Positions 24,760 to 34,398 of a DNA stretch of 36,080 nt are shown here, piece by piece (within the stretch, counting starts at the first letter, position 1; each line of letters starts with the position of its first letter). This DNA is from an uncultured Zoogloea sp. (lineage in GTDB: Bacteria > Pseudomonadota > Gammaproteobacteria > Burkholderiales > Rhodocyclaceae). Under the pieces are notes generated by a model, which was not told the DNA's origin, made no database searches, and worked only from the letters and a program-made list of their open reading frames with translations. The stretch lies in the NCBI GenBank assembly GCA_937967645.1, contig CALBTT010000014.1:1-36080 (forward strand), written 5' to 3'. The translations under genes were made by a program, and so were the position numbers.

Positions 24760-26321
24760 AGACCGGCGCAGGCATTGCCGCCGTCACCCTGGCGCTGGCC
24801 CTGGCCGCGGGAGGCGGTTACTGGTTCGGTCAGCGGCCGCAGGTCGGCCACGGCGCGGCGGATACCGCCGAGGTAGCCACGGGTGGCGCCCCTACGGCGC
24901 GCAAGCCCTTGTATTACCGCAACCCGATGGGGCTACCCGATACCTCGCCCGTGCCGAAGAAGGACCCGATGGGGATGGACTACATCCCGGTCTATGCCGG
25001 CGAGGCGGAGGAGCCGTCAACGGCCGCCGGTGCAATCAGGATCAGCACCGAGAAGGTTCAGAAGCTGGGCGTGCGCACGGAAGCTGCCGAGCTGCGCAGC
25101 CTTGACCGCAGCCTCCGCGTGGCGGGCCGCGTGGAGATCGACGAGCGGCGCAGTTTCACGATTTCGCCCAAATTCGAAGGCTATGTCGAACGCCTGCATG
25201 TCAACGTGACCGGGCAGGTGGTAGCCAAGGGGCAGCCGCTGTTCGAGGTCTACAGTCCGGAGTTGGTGTCGGCCCAGCGGGAATACCTCATCGCGGCACA
25301 GGGCGTCGAGGCCCTCAAGGATGCGGGGAGCGAAGCCCAGGCCGGCATGCGCCAGCTGGCGGAATCCAGCCTGGCGCGCCTGCGCAACTGGGACATCCCG
25401 GAGGACGAGATCCGCGCCCTGACCAGGTCCGGTGCAAGCCGGCGGACGCTGGGCTTCCGCTCGCCGGTGGCCGGTATCGTCATCGAGAAGAAGGCCGTGC
25501 AGGGCATGCGCTTCATGCCCGGGGAGGCGCTCTACCAGGTGGCGGACCTGTCCTCGGTGTGGGTGCTGGCCGACGTGTTCGAGCAGGACATCGGCCAGGT
25601 CCGCGTCGGCGCGACCGCCCGGGTCCGCATCAACGCCTATCCGGACAAGGTCTTCGAAGGGCGCATCAGCTATGTGTACCCGACCCTCAACGCCGAGAAC
25701 CGCACGGTGCCGGTGCGGGTGGACTTGCCCAACCCCGGGCAGCTACTGAAACCCGCGATGTTCGCTCAGCTGGAGTTGCCCGTCGGCGCCGGCCGCCAGG
25801 TGCTCACGGTGCCCGATTCGGCGCTGATCGACAGCGGCACCCGCCAGATCGTGCTGATCGCCCGGGGCGAAGGGCGCTTCGAGCCTCGGGAGGTGAAGCC
25901 CGGTGCCAGGGGGGCGCACCACGTGGAGATCCTCGACGGCCTCAAGGCCGGTGAGCAGGTCGTGGTGGCCGCCAACTTCCTGATCGATGCGGAGAGCAAC
26001 CTCAAGGCAGCCATCAGCGGCTTCGGAGCAGGGCAGGGGAGCAGCCCGGCCCAGCCGTCCGGCGCACCGAAGACGGCCGGCCACAAGACCGAGGGGACCG
26101 TGGATGAGCTGGACGCCAAGGAGGGCACGGTGAGCTTCAGCCACGGCCCGGTGGCCTCGCTCAACTGGCCCGCCATGACCATGGAGTTCAAGGTGGCCAA
26201 CCCGGCATTGCTCAAGACCCTCAAGCCGGGGAGCCGGGTGGGGATCGAGTTCGTCGAGCGCCAGCCGGGTGAGTGGGTCATCACCGCGGTGACCCCGGCC
26301 AGCGCCCACGCCGGGCACTGA
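24756..26321 (+). CDS. cusB: CusB-like membrane-fusion protein with fused C-terminal CusF domain
   Basis: A 521-residue periplasmic adaptor. An N-terminal membrane helix or uncleaved signal (residues 5-25) is followed by a heavy-metal-binding segment (about 48-80: YYRNPMGLPDTSPVPKKDPM then GMDYIPVY). The barrel-sandwich, helical hairpin and beta-barrel domains of the HlyD/CusB family follow. From about residue 444 an entire CusF domain is appended, with H463, W471, M474 and M476 spaced exactly as in E. coli CusF. The mature CusB portion receives metal from CusF and passes it to CusA, so the fusion keeps a metallochaperone tethered to the pump. The overlap with cusC and the 12-bp gap to cusA indicate one operon. 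Confidence 0.95.
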   Translation: MKTGAGIAAVTLALALAAGGGYWFGQRPQVGHGAADTAEVATGGAPTARKPLYYRNPMGLPDTSPVPKKDPMGMDYIPVYAGEAEEPSTAAGAIRISTEKVQKLGVRTEAAELRSLDRSLRVAGRVEIDERRSFTISPKFEGYVERLHVNVTGQVVAKGQPLFEVYSPELVSAQREYLIAAQGVEALKDAGSEAQAGMRQLAESSLARLRNWDIPEDEIRALTRSGASRRTLGFRSPVAGIVIEKKAVQGMRFMPGEALYQVADLSSVWVLADVFEQDIGQVRVGATARVRINAYPDKVFEGRISYVYPTLNAENRTVPVRVDLPNPGQLLKPAMFAQLELPVGAGRQVLTVPDSALIDSGTRQIVLIARGEGRFEPREVKPGARGAHHVEILDGLKAGEQVVVAANFLIDAESNLKAAISGFGAGQGSSPAQPSGAPKTAGHKTEGTVDELDAKEGTVSFSHGPVASLNWPAMTMEFKVANPALLKTLKPGSRVGIEFVERQPGEWVITAVTPASAHAGH

Positions 26322-26333
26322 CAGGACGCCGCC

Positions 26334-29300
26334 ATGCTTGCCAAGCTCATCGACTGGTCGGGCCGGAACCGCTTCCTGGTGCTGCTGGCCACCCTGTTCG
26401 TCATCGTCGCGGGCGTCTTCGCGGTGCTGCGCACGCCCATCGACGCCTTGCCCGACCTGTCGGACGTACAGGTCATCGTCTACACCGATTACCCCGGCCA
26501 GGCGCCTCAAGTGGTGGAGGACCAGGTGACCTACCCCCTCACCACGGCCATGCTGTCGGTGCCCAAGTCCAAGGTGGTGCGGGGTTTTTCCTTCTTCGGG
26601 GCGTCCTTCGTCTATGTGATCTTCGAGGATGGTACGGACATCTACTGGGCCCGCTCGCGGGTGCTGGAGTATCTCAATTTCGCGGCCGGGCGCATGCCGA
26701 AGGGGGTCACACCGCAGATCGGGCCCGACGCAACCGGGGTCGGCTGGGTTTATCAGTACGCCCTGATCGCCCGCGACAAGACCCTGGCCGAACTGCGCAG
26801 CGTGCAGGACTGGTACGTGCGTTACCAGCTGGCCAAAGCCCATGGCGTAGCCGAGGTGGCCTCGGTGGGGGGCTTCGTGCAGACCTACCAGGTCACCGTC
26901 GACCCGGTGAAGCTGCGCGCCTACGGCATTCCGCTGATGAAGGTGGCCCAGGTGATCCGCGACTCGAACCGGGACGTGGGGGGCCGGGTGGTGGAGATGG
27001 CCGAGACCGAGTACATGGTGCGCGGCAAGGGCTATCTGCGCGGCCAGGAGGACATCGAGGCGTTGGTGCTCAAGAGCAATGGCGGCACGCCGGTGCAGAT
27101 CCGCGATGTAGCCCGGGTCGAGCTGGCACCGGACGAGCGGCGCGGTCTCACCGAGCTGGACGGGGAGGGCGAGGTGGTGGCGGGCATCGCCATGGCCCGC
27201 TACGGCCAGAACGCGTTGGAGGTGATCCACAACCTGAAGGAGAAGATCGCCGAGATTGGCCCCGGGCTGCCCGAGGGCGTGACGGTGCAGACTGTGTACG
27301 ATCGCTCCGAGCTGATCCACCGGGCCATCGAGACCCTCAAGCGCACCCTGATCGAGGAGTCGCTGATCGTGGCCCTGGTCTGCGTGGTCTTCCTGCTGCA
27401 CCTGCGCAGCGCCCTGGTGGCGATCCTGATGCTGCCGGTGGGCGTGCTGATGGCCTTCATCGCCATGCGCCTGCTCGGCATGAACTCCAACCTGATGAGC
27501 CTGGGCGGCATCGCGATCGCGATCGGGGCGATGATCGACGCGGCCATCGTGATGATCGAGAACGCCCACAAGCATTTGGAGCGCCTGCCCGAGGGGCATA
27601 CCCACGGCGAGCGCTGCGACGCCATGCTCGCCGCCTGCAAGGAGGTGGGGCCAGCCCTGTTTTTCTCACTGCTGATCATCACCGTATCCTTCCTGCCGGT
27701 GTTTACCCTGGAGGGGCAGGAGGGGCGCCTGTTCTCACCGCTGGCCTACACCAAGACCTTCGCGATGGCCGGTGCCGCCCTGCTGTCGGTCAGCCTGGTG
27801 CCGGTGCTGATGCTGCTGTTCATCCGCGGCCGCATCCTGCCCGAGGCGAAGAACCCGGTGAACCGCCTGCTGATCTGGCTGTACCGGCCGGTGATCGCCT
27901 GGGTGATGCGCTGGAAGAAGCTCACCATCGTGCTGGCGATGCTGGTCCTGGGGATCTCGGTCTACCCGGCCTCGCGCCTGGGTTCCGAGTTCATGCCGAC
28001 CCTCAACGAAGGCTCGCTGCTCTACATGCCGGCCTCGCTGCCGGGGATGTCGATGACCAAGGCGGCCGAGCTGATGCAGACCCAGGACAAGATCATCAAG
28101 AGCTTCCCCGAGGTAGCCTCAGTGTTCGGCAAGGCCGGCCGTGCCAATACCGCGACCGACCCCGCGCCGCCCGAGATGTTCGAGACGGTGATTAACCTCA
28201 AGCCCGAGTCCGAGTGGCGGCCGGGCATGACCACCGACAAGCTGATCGCGGAGTTGGACAAGGCCTTGCAGTTCCCCGGCGTGGCCAACTCGTGGACGAT
28301 GCCGATCAAGGCCCGTACCGACATGCTGTCCACCGGCATCCGCACGCCCATCGGCATCAAGGTCTTCGGCAAGGATCTGGACGAGATGGAGCGGCTGGCC
28401 AAGCAGATCGAGGCCGTCGTGAAGACCGTGCCGGGCACCACCAGCGCCTTCGCCGAGCGCATCACCGGGGGCTTTTACCTCAACATCGAGCCCGACCGTG
28501 AGCAGCTGGCCCGCTATGGCCTGGCCGTCGGTGAGGTGCAGGATGTGATCGCCAGCGCCCTCGGCGGCGAGATGGTGACGACGACCGTCGAGGGGCGCGA
28601 GCGCTACGGCGTGACGGTGCGCTACCCGCGGGAACTGCGCGCGGATCCGCAGCAGATTGCCCGCGAGGTGCTGGTGCCGGTGATGGGCGGGGCCATGGTG
28701 CCGCTGGGGCAGCTCGCCAAGGTTGGCGTGAGCAAGGGCACGCCGGGCATCCGGACCGAGAACGCCTTGCTGTCGGCCTACATCTACGTGGACATCCGCG
28801 ACCGGGACATCGGCGGCTATGTGGCCGACGCGAAGAAGGCGGTCTCCGAGCAGATCCGCTTCCCGGCCGGTTACTACGTGACCTGGAGCGGCCAGTTCGA
28901 ATACATGGAGCGGGCCGTGGAGAAGATGAAGATCGTCATCCCGATCACCCTGCTGAGCATCTTCGTGCTGCTGTATCTGAACTTCCGGCGCCTGACCGAG
29001 ACCCTGATCGTGATGCTGTCGGTGCCCTTTGCGCTGGTCGGCGGGGTGTGGCTGATGTGGCTGCTCGGCTACAACCTGTCGGTGGCGGTGGCGGTGGGCT
29101 TCATCGCCCTGGCCGGGGTGGCGGCGGAAACCGGGGTGGTGATGCTGATCTACCTGGATCACGCTTGGGAGACCCTCAGGCTGCGCTGCCGGGAGGAAGG
29201 CCGGGAGCCCGGTATCAACGACCTCTACGCCGCAGTGATGGAGGGCGCCGTCGAACGGGTCCGCCCGAAGATGATGACGGTGGTCGCCATCATGGCCGGT

Positions 29301-29465
29301 CTGCTGCCGATCATGTGGGGGACCGGAACGGGGTCGGAGGTGATGAGCCGCATCGCGGCGCCCATGGTGGGCGGCATGCTGTCATCGACGGTGCTGACCC
29401 TGGCGGTCATCCCGGCGATCTACGCGCTGGTCAAACAGTGGCAGCTCCAGCGGAGCGGGAGGTAG
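26334..29465 (+). CDS. cusA: CusA, heavy-metal RND efflux pump
   Basis: A 1043-residue inner-membrane proton antiporter of the HME-RND family. It has 12 membrane helices and two large periplasmic loops. The proton-relay aspartate region is GAMIDAAIVMIENAHKHLE. The methionines of the CusA Cu(I)/Ag(I) site are conserved: YMPASLPGMSM, EMFETVINL and RTDMLSTGIRTPIGIKVFG correspond to the E. coli segments holding M573, M623 and M672. This argues for monovalent copper/silver rather than Zn/Co/Cd (CzcA). The C-terminus (ALVKQWQLQRSGR) is intact. It is the last gene of the operon and is followed by a hairpin. Confidence 0.97.
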   Translation: MLAKLIDWSGRNRFLVLLATLFVIVAGVFAVLRTPIDALPDLSDVQVIVYTDYPGQAPQVVEDQVTYPLTTAMLSVPKSKVVRGFSFFGASFVYVIFEDGTDIYWARSRVLEYLNFAAGRMPKGVTPQIGPDATGVGWVYQYALIARDKTLAELRSVQDWYVRYQLAKAHGVAEVASVGGFVQTYQVTVDPVKLRAYGIPLMKVAQVIRDSNRDVGGRVVEMAETEYMVRGKGYLRGQEDIEALVLKSNGGTPVQIRDVARVELAPDERRGLTELDGEGEVVAGIAMARYGQNALEVIHNLKEKIAEIGPGLPEGVTVQTVYDRSELIHRAIETLKRTLIEESLIVALVCVVFLLHLRSALVAILMLPVGVLMAFIAMRLLGMNSNLMSLGGIAIAIGAMIDAAIVMIENAHKHLERLPEGHTHGERCDAMLAACKEVGPALFFSLLIITVSFLPVFTLEGQEGRLFSPLAYTKTFAMAGAALLSVSLVPVLMLLFIRGRILPEAKNPVNRLLIWLYRPVIAWVMRWKKLTIVLAMLVLGISVYPASRLGSEFMPTLNEGSLLYMPASLPGMSMTKAAELMQTQDKIIKSFPEVASVFGKAGRANTATDPAPPEMFETVINLKPESEWRPGMTTDKLIAELDKALQFPGVANSWTMPIKARTDMLSTGIRTPIGIKVFGKDLDEMERLAKQIEAVVKTVPGTTSAFAERITGGFYLNIEPDREQLARYGLAVGEVQDVIASALGGEMVTTTVEGRERYGVTVRYPRELRADPQQIAREVLVPVMGGAMVPLGQLAKVGVSKGTPGIRTENALLSAYIYVDIRDRDIGGYVADAKKAVSEQIRFPAGYYVTWSGQFEYMERAVEKMKIVIPITLLSIFVLLYLNFRRLTETLIVMLSVPFALVGGVWLMWLLGYNLSVAVAVGFIALAGVAAETGVVMLIYLDHAWETLRLRCREEGREPGINDLYAAVMEGAVERVRPKMMTVVAIMAGLLPIMWGTGTGSEVMSRIAAPMVGGMLSSTVLTLAVIPAIYALVKQWQLQRSGR

Positions 29466-29480
29466 GACTGGAGAGTAGGA

Positions 29481-29507
29481 GCGGGAGGATGGAAGTCCGC
29501 CTCCCGC
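29481..29507. terminator. Stem-loop after cusA
   Basis: GCGGGAGG (29481-29488) pairs with CCTCCCGC (29500-29507). An inner GGA/TCC pairing prolongs the stem. It lies between the convergent cusA and HD-GYP genes. No T-run follows, so termination may be inefficient or need Rho. Confidence 0.55.
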
Positions 29508-29555
29508 CCTGACGACCCGGCCGGAAGTGCCATCCACCCCGGGCCTTGGCGCGTT

Positions 29556-30746
29556 CTAAGGAGAAGGATCTGCCGGCTCGGACGGCATGCTGAGATGGCG
29601 ATTGGCCTCCAGCCTTTCGAGCTCTTCCGGAAGGTCCATGAAGCGCTCCTGGATTTCCCGGAAGCGGTCGCGCAGGTGCAGGAAGGCGTCCAGGATATCG
29701 GGGTCGAAGTGGCTTGCGCGACCGCGGATCATGATCTCGATGGTCTCGGGAATGGGGATGGGTTCTTTGTAGACACGGCGGGAGATCAGCGCATCGTAAA
29801 CATCGGCAACCGCCATGAGGCGGCCTGAAAGGGGTATCGCGTCTCCCGCAAGCCCGAGGGGGTAGCCGCTGCCGTCCCATTTTTCCTGGTGGGACAGAGC
29901 GATCTCCTTGGCCACCTCCAGCACGGGCACCCGCTCGCCGACCCGCTGCATGGTCTTTTCAATCGCGTCGTGACCGATGGTGGTGTGCGTCTTCATGACG
30001 GTCATTTCCTCATCGGTGAGGCGGCCGGGCTTCATGAGGATGCGGTCGGGGATGCCAACCTTGCCGATGTCGTGGAGCGGTGCCGCCTTGAAGAGGAGGT
30101 CGATCATCTCTTCGCCGAGCTGTGCCGAGAAGCGCGGATGGGTGCTCAGCTGTTCGGCCAGGGCCCGCACATAGTGCTGGGTACGCAGGATGTGATTGCC
30201 GGTTTCATTGTCCCGGGCCTCGGCGATGGAGGCCAGCGAGATCATGATGGTCTCCTGGGCCACCCGAGCCTCTTCTGCACGCCGTCGGCTTTCCTCGGTA
30301 CGACGCTGTACCTCCGCCTCGAGGAAGGCATTGCGGTCGCGCAGGAAGCTCGCCACCTCCTTGAGGCGGAGGTGGTTGCGCACGCGGGCAGACAGGATGG
30401 GCGGGCTGACGGGCTTGGTGATGTAATCCACCGCGCCCCGGGCCAGGCCCTGCGCTTCGTCGGCGGGGTCGTTGAGGGCGGTCAGGAAGATGATGGGAAT
30501 ATCGCTGGTCGCCGGATCGGACTTCAGTTGCCGGCAGACCTCATACCCGTCCGGATCAGGCATCCGGACATCGAGCAGGATGAGGTCCGGCGCTGGAGTC
30601 TGCCGTGCGATGGCCAGGCCACGATTGCCGTTGGCCGCCACCTTGACCCGATACTCGCCGGACAGCAGCTCATCGATCAGGAGCAGGTTCTGTGGCGAGT
30701 CATCGATGACCAGTATCGCGGGGCGGGTGTCTTCATTCGCTTCCAT
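29556..30746 (-). CDS. REC-HD-GYP response regulator (probable c-di-GMP phosphodiesterase)
   Basis: About 396 residues from the ATG at 30746; the frame is open upstream to 30812. A receiver domain (residues 5-125) has VIDDSPQN and probable phosphorylated D59 in LILLDVRMPDPDG, with a KPVSP switch lysine. A coiled linker (about 130-165) leads to an HD-GYP domain with H225/D226 in PLHDIGKVGIPDRIL, HQEKWDGSGYPLGLAG and a later RVYKEPIP motif. It should hydrolyse c-di-GMP, RpfG-like in architecture. The gene starts inside the last codons of the hybrid kinase gene (14-base overlap), so the two are cotranscribed and translationally linked. The kinase is its most likely phosphodonor. Confidence 0.93.
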   Translation of the reverse strand: MEANEDTRPAILVIDDSPQNLLLIDELLSGEYRVKVAANGNRGLAIARQTPAPDLILLDVRMPDPDGYEVCRQLKSDPATSDIPIIFLTALNDPADEAQGLARGAVDYITKPVSPPILSARVRNHLRLKEVASFLRDRNAFLEAEVQRRTEESRRRAEEARVAQETIMISLASIAEARDNETGNHILRTQHYVRALAEQLSTHPRFSAQLGEEMIDLLFKAAPLHDIGKVGIPDRILMKPGRLTDEEMTVMKTHTTIGHDAIEKTMQRVGERVPVLEVAKEIALSHQEKWDGSGYPLGLAGDAIPLSGRLMAVADVYDALISRRVYKEPIPIPETIEIMIRGRASHFDPDILDAFLHLRDRFREIQERFMDLPEELERLEANRHLSMPSEPADPSP

Positions 30747-33700
30747 CTCTGACCAGCCTTTCGTGATGTCTGCGCAAGGTTTCCAGTGCCTGATCAAAAT
30801 CGAACTGCCCAAGCTGCCCCTTCAGGGCCTGGCAGTCGACAGGTCCCAGGGCTTGCTCAAGGAGCGCCTGATGGCCGTCGAAGAGCGCCAGCGCTTTGGC
30901 ATCGTCGTTTTCGACCAGTTGCAGCAATTCTGCGATGACGCTACCGGCGTCTCCCTCCGGGCGGGAAGGGGCCGGCTGGGCGGGGAGGGCAGAATAAATA
31001 CCGTTCACGGTCCGGATGAGAACTTCTGTAATGGTCGACACCATTTCGGTCAGTGTGGCGGTCGACGCGCCATCGGTGACGGCTTTTTCGAATGCCTCGG
31101 CGACGCCCCGGACCTGCTCCGCTCCAATCTGACCGGCACTGCCCTTCAGCGTGTGGGCCAGCCGCTGAGCAGTAGTGAGGTCCCTGGCGTCGAGGGCGGT
31201 CTGCAATTGCAGCGGCAACTCGATGTTCTGCTCGGCAAACAGGCGCAGGTAGCGAGCGTAGCGGCTGTCTGATCCCATCAGACGGCTTCGTCCGACTCTC
31301 AGATCGACGCCTTCAATGTACGGCGGGATCAGGATGGGCGGGTCTGCTTCTGCGACAGGACGGATCGCAGGCACTTCCGGAGCCACGCCAGGCTGAAGAT
31401 GGGCCGCGAGGGTGCGGAACAGGGTGGCAGGCTCAATGGGCTTGGCAATGAAGTCGGTCATGCCGGCCTTCTGGTAGCGCTGTCTGTCCTCTTCCATCAC
31501 ATTGGCCGTCATGGCGATGATCGGCAGTGCCCGGGTCTTGGGTGTCTCGCGCATCAGGCGGGTTGCCGTGACTCCATCCATGACCGGCATCTGGATGTCC
31601 ATCAGGATCGCATCGTAGTCATGCTGGCCCGCCATCTCGATGGCTCGGGCTCCGTTCTCTGCAAGTTCGACGATCAAGCCGGCATCGGTGAGCATTTCGG
31701 TGGCCACCTGCTGATTGAGAAGGCTGTCTTCCACCAGCAGGATGCGGTGCCCGGCCAGGTTCGGCGGTACCGTGGCATCCAGGCCAAGATCGCGCGGCGG
31801 CGCAGGCTCATGTCCGAGTACCCGGTTGAGTGCCTGGATGAGGGCAGACCCCAGGACTGGCTTGAACAGCGTTGCATCGAAAGGTACTTCTTCCGCGGCA
31901 CGGAGCACGGCCTCCTGGCCATGGGCCGCCAGCAACACCAGCGCCGGCGCCGGACTGAGGTCCATCTGCCGGATCAGGCGTGCCGTGGCGAGACCATCCA
32001 TTCCCGGCATCACCGCATCGATCAGGACCGCGGCAAAGGCTTCGTCCTGGCCCCGGGAGGTTTCGAGGAGCGTCAAGGCCTCATGGGCAGACGACGCTGC
32101 TTCGGGGCGTATCTCCAACTGGCTCAAGATGTCCATCAGGGCACTGCGGGCAGCCTTATTGTCGTCGACGACAAGGATGCGTGAATGCCGCAATGCCGGA
32201 TCAACACGCGGACCGGGTGCGCAGGAGGCGGCAAGGGAAAGCCTGGCGGTGAACCAGAAGCTCGAGCCCTGGCCGGGCACACTGTCGACGCCGACCTGCC
32301 CCCCCATCATCTCGGCCAGCCGCTTGCTGATGACCAGCCCCAGGCCCGATCCACCGTACTTGCGGGTAGTGAATTCGCTGGCCTGCTCAAAGTTGGCGAA
32401 CAGGCGCGGTATCTGCTCGGGTTCGAGGCCAATCCCGCTATCGATGACCGTGAAGCGGAGCACGACCTGTTCACCGCGCTGCTGATCCAGGGCGACCCGC
32501 ACGCAGACCTCGCCGCGGTCGGTGAATTTGACGGCGTTGTTGCCATAGTTGACCAGTATCTGGCTGAGCCTGAGGGGGTCTCCACAGAGCTGGCGGGGTA
32601 CCTCCGGGTCGATCTGGAAGATCAGCTCCAGGCCCTTTTCGGCAGCCTTGTCGCCAACCAGGTTGGCCATGTGGTCGAGCACACTGTCCAGCTCGAAGTC
32701 GGTTGTCTCGAGCGTTTGCTTGCCGGACTCGATCTTCGACAGGTCGAGGATGTTGTTGATGATGCCCAGCAGGTGCTCGCCGGCCTGACGGATCTTGAGC
32801 GCATAGTCCTCCTGCCTTGCGGTCAGATTGGTTCGCAACATCAGGTGGCACATCCCGCACACCGCATTGATCGGCGTACGGATCTCGTGGCTCATGTCGG
32901 CCAGGAACTCCGCTTTCGTCCTCACCGCAGCTTCGGCCTGCTCCCTGGCGCCCTCCAGCGCAGCCTCGGTTGCCTTCTGTGCGGTCACATCCTGGAGTGA
33001 TCCGGTGATCCGGGGCTGCCCGTTCGTGTCGGTCGTCATGACCGCCAGCGCATCCAGCCAGATCCCGACGTCGTCGCTAAGGCGTCGGAAGGGGAAGGTG
33101 ATGTGTGCTTCCTGGCACCTGCCGGTATACAGCTCGCGGATCAGGGATTCAAGGCGTCGGGCATCGGCAGGGCTGAGCGCGGCGATGCCTTCCAGGAGCA
33201 GCTCGAGGCGATGCTGTGCCGCCGATGGCAGGCCGAGGAGCTTCTCCAGGCGCGGACTGGAGGCGATGCAGGGGCCTTCGCCGGTCCACTCGAGCATCCA
33301 GTGAGCACTGCCGGTGAGGTCAAGCACCTGCTCAGCGGCCGCACGGGCCTGTTGCAGCTGATGGGTGCGCTCTTCCACGTGGTGCTCCAGATCCGCGTTG
33401 AGGCGCCGGACCTCCGCCTCCACCGCCTCGCGCTTCCGGATGTCGTCTTCCAGGGTGGCGATCGATTCGCACAAGCTGTCCTGCATCTTGTTGAGGCCGC
33501 TCACCAGCAGGTCCAGTTCATCGTCCGGGGCGTGTCGTGACGGACGGTCGAGTTTCAGGTGTTCGCGGAGATTGCTCCGGCCCAGTGCCACCACGAACTG
33601 GGACGTCATGCGCAGATGGCGCATGACCTGCCGCTCGATGATCAGCAGCAGGAAACCCGCGATACAACACACCAGCACGAGGTTCGAGACGAGACCTCGG

Positions 33701-34167
33701 CTGGCCTCTTCGAGCGCGCGCTGGCTGGCGGCCGTCTGGTCGATGCCGATGACCAGTTTGCCGATTTCTTCCGTGCGCGCCTTGTCTGCCTTGGCAGGCC
33801 AGGTGTGCAGGAGGGGGAGTTCCCGAATCAGGAGCTGGTCGCTGGACTCGCCCTTGGAGAGCATCCTGGCGCGGCCGTCATGGACCGCCACATAGACGAC
33901 ATCCGGCTGACGGGCGATCCCATCCACAAAAAGCTGCAGCGCATCGGTGTTGTAGTTCCAGACGGCATTGGCAATCGGCTGCAGGGACGAGTCGGCGAGC
34001 AGCTCAAACCACTGCTCGAGGTGTTCCCGATCACGATGCTGGGTCCGGCTGTAATCCGCCAGGGTCAACAAGAAAGACAGCAGGATCGCAAAAACGAATG
34101 TCGCCCCTGCCAATTGACGGCTCAGCCGGGTGCTTCTGCGGGTGGCGACGACTGACGGTCTCTGCAT
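30733..34167 (-). CDS. Hybrid sensor kinase: PAS-HisKA-HATPase-REC-REC-Hpt
   Basis: About 1144 residues from the ATG at 34167; the frame continues to 34272, but this start places a normal basic N-terminus before the first helix (about 20-38). A periplasmic sensor of about 115 residues is followed by a second helix (about 152-172), a HAMP-like and coiled region, and a PAS domain. HisKA carries H427 in MSHEIRTPINAV. HATPase_c has the N-box VNYGNNAVKFTD. Two receivers have D717 (LIDAVMPGMDG) and D857 (LMDIQMPVMDG). A C-terminal Hpt domain has H1005 in AHTLKGSAGQIG. This is a complete His-Asp-His relay in one chain, with an unusual extra receiver. Output is presumably to the overlapping HD-GYP gene and perhaps to the divergent receiver protein. 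Confidence 0.95.
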   Translation of the reverse strand: MQRPSVVATRRSTRLSRQLAGATFVFAILLSFLLTLADYSRTQHRDREHLEQWFELLADSSLQPIANAVWNYNTDALQLFVDGIARQPDVVYVAVHDGRARMLSKGESSDQLLIRELPLLHTWPAKADKARTEEIGKLVIGIDQTAASQRALEEASRGLVSNLVLVCCIAGFLLLIIERQVMRHLRMTSQFVVALGRSNLREHLKLDRPSRHAPDDELDLLVSGLNKMQDSLCESIATLEDDIRKREAVEAEVRRLNADLEHHVEERTHQLQQARAAAEQVLDLTGSAHWMLEWTGEGPCIASSPRLEKLLGLPSAAQHRLELLLEGIAALSPADARRLESLIRELYTGRCQEAHITFPFRRLSDDVGIWLDALAVMTTDTNGQPRITGSLQDVTAQKATEAALEGAREQAEAAVRTKAEFLADMSHEIRTPINAVCGMCHLMLRTNLTARQEDYALKIRQAGEHLLGIINNILDLSKIESGKQTLETTDFELDSVLDHMANLVGDKAAEKGLELIFQIDPEVPRQLCGDPLRLSQILVNYGNNAVKFTDRGEVCVRVALDQQRGEQVVLRFTVIDSGIGLEPEQIPRLFANFEQASEFTTRKYGGSGLGLVISKRLAEMMGGQVGVDSVPGQGSSFWFTARLSLAASCAPGPRVDPALRHSRILVVDDNKAARSALMDILSQLEIRPEAASSAHEALTLLETSRGQDEAFAAVLIDAVMPGMDGLATARLIRQMDLSPAPALVLLAAHGQEAVLRAAEEVPFDATLFKPVLGSALIQALNRVLGHEPAPPRDLGLDATVPPNLAGHRILLVEDSLLNQQVATEMLTDAGLIVELAENGARAIEMAGQHDYDAILMDIQMPVMDGVTATRLMRETPKTRALPIIAMTANVMEEDRQRYQKAGMTDFIAKPIEPATLFRTLAAHLQPGVAPEVPAIRPVAEADPPILIPPYIEGVDLRVGRSRLMGSDSRYARYLRLFAEQNIELPLQLQTALDARDLTTAQRLAHTLKGSAGQIGAEQVRGVAEAFEKAVTDGASTATLTEMVSTITEVLIRTVNGIYSALPAQPAPSRPEGDAGSVIAELLQLVENDDAKALALFDGHQALLEQALGPVDCQALKGQLGQFDFDQALETLRRHHERLVRDGSE

Positions 34168-34398
34168 CGACGAAATCCGGCTCCGAAATGTGCCACTGTC
34201 CTGGAACCAGCAGACAGTCCAGTGCTGCCCGCTGCGTGTGGAGGTGTCAGGTTCGGAACGCAGACACCCCATTGATCCTCTTGAGTCGATCCTATACCAG
34301 CCTGGCGGGAGCCGCTAAGTGATTTACCATAGTTCCTGGCTCAAGCTTTCCGGGAATCGTTCGCTAATTCTCGGGTTGAACACACAACCAATGAACCC
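34168..34398. other. 231-bp divergent intergenic region
   Basis: This region separates the hybrid kinase (minus) from the tandem-receiver gene (plus). The far end of the kinase frame stays open as far as 34272, so part of it could be coding if a more distal start is used. No confident promoter, operator or small RNA was recognised. Confidence 0.4.

Noticed and set aside
25743..27605. Long open frame (620 codons) on the minus strand
   Set aside because: It is antisense to the cusB/cusA junction and has no domain features; the plus-strand proteins are unmistakable.
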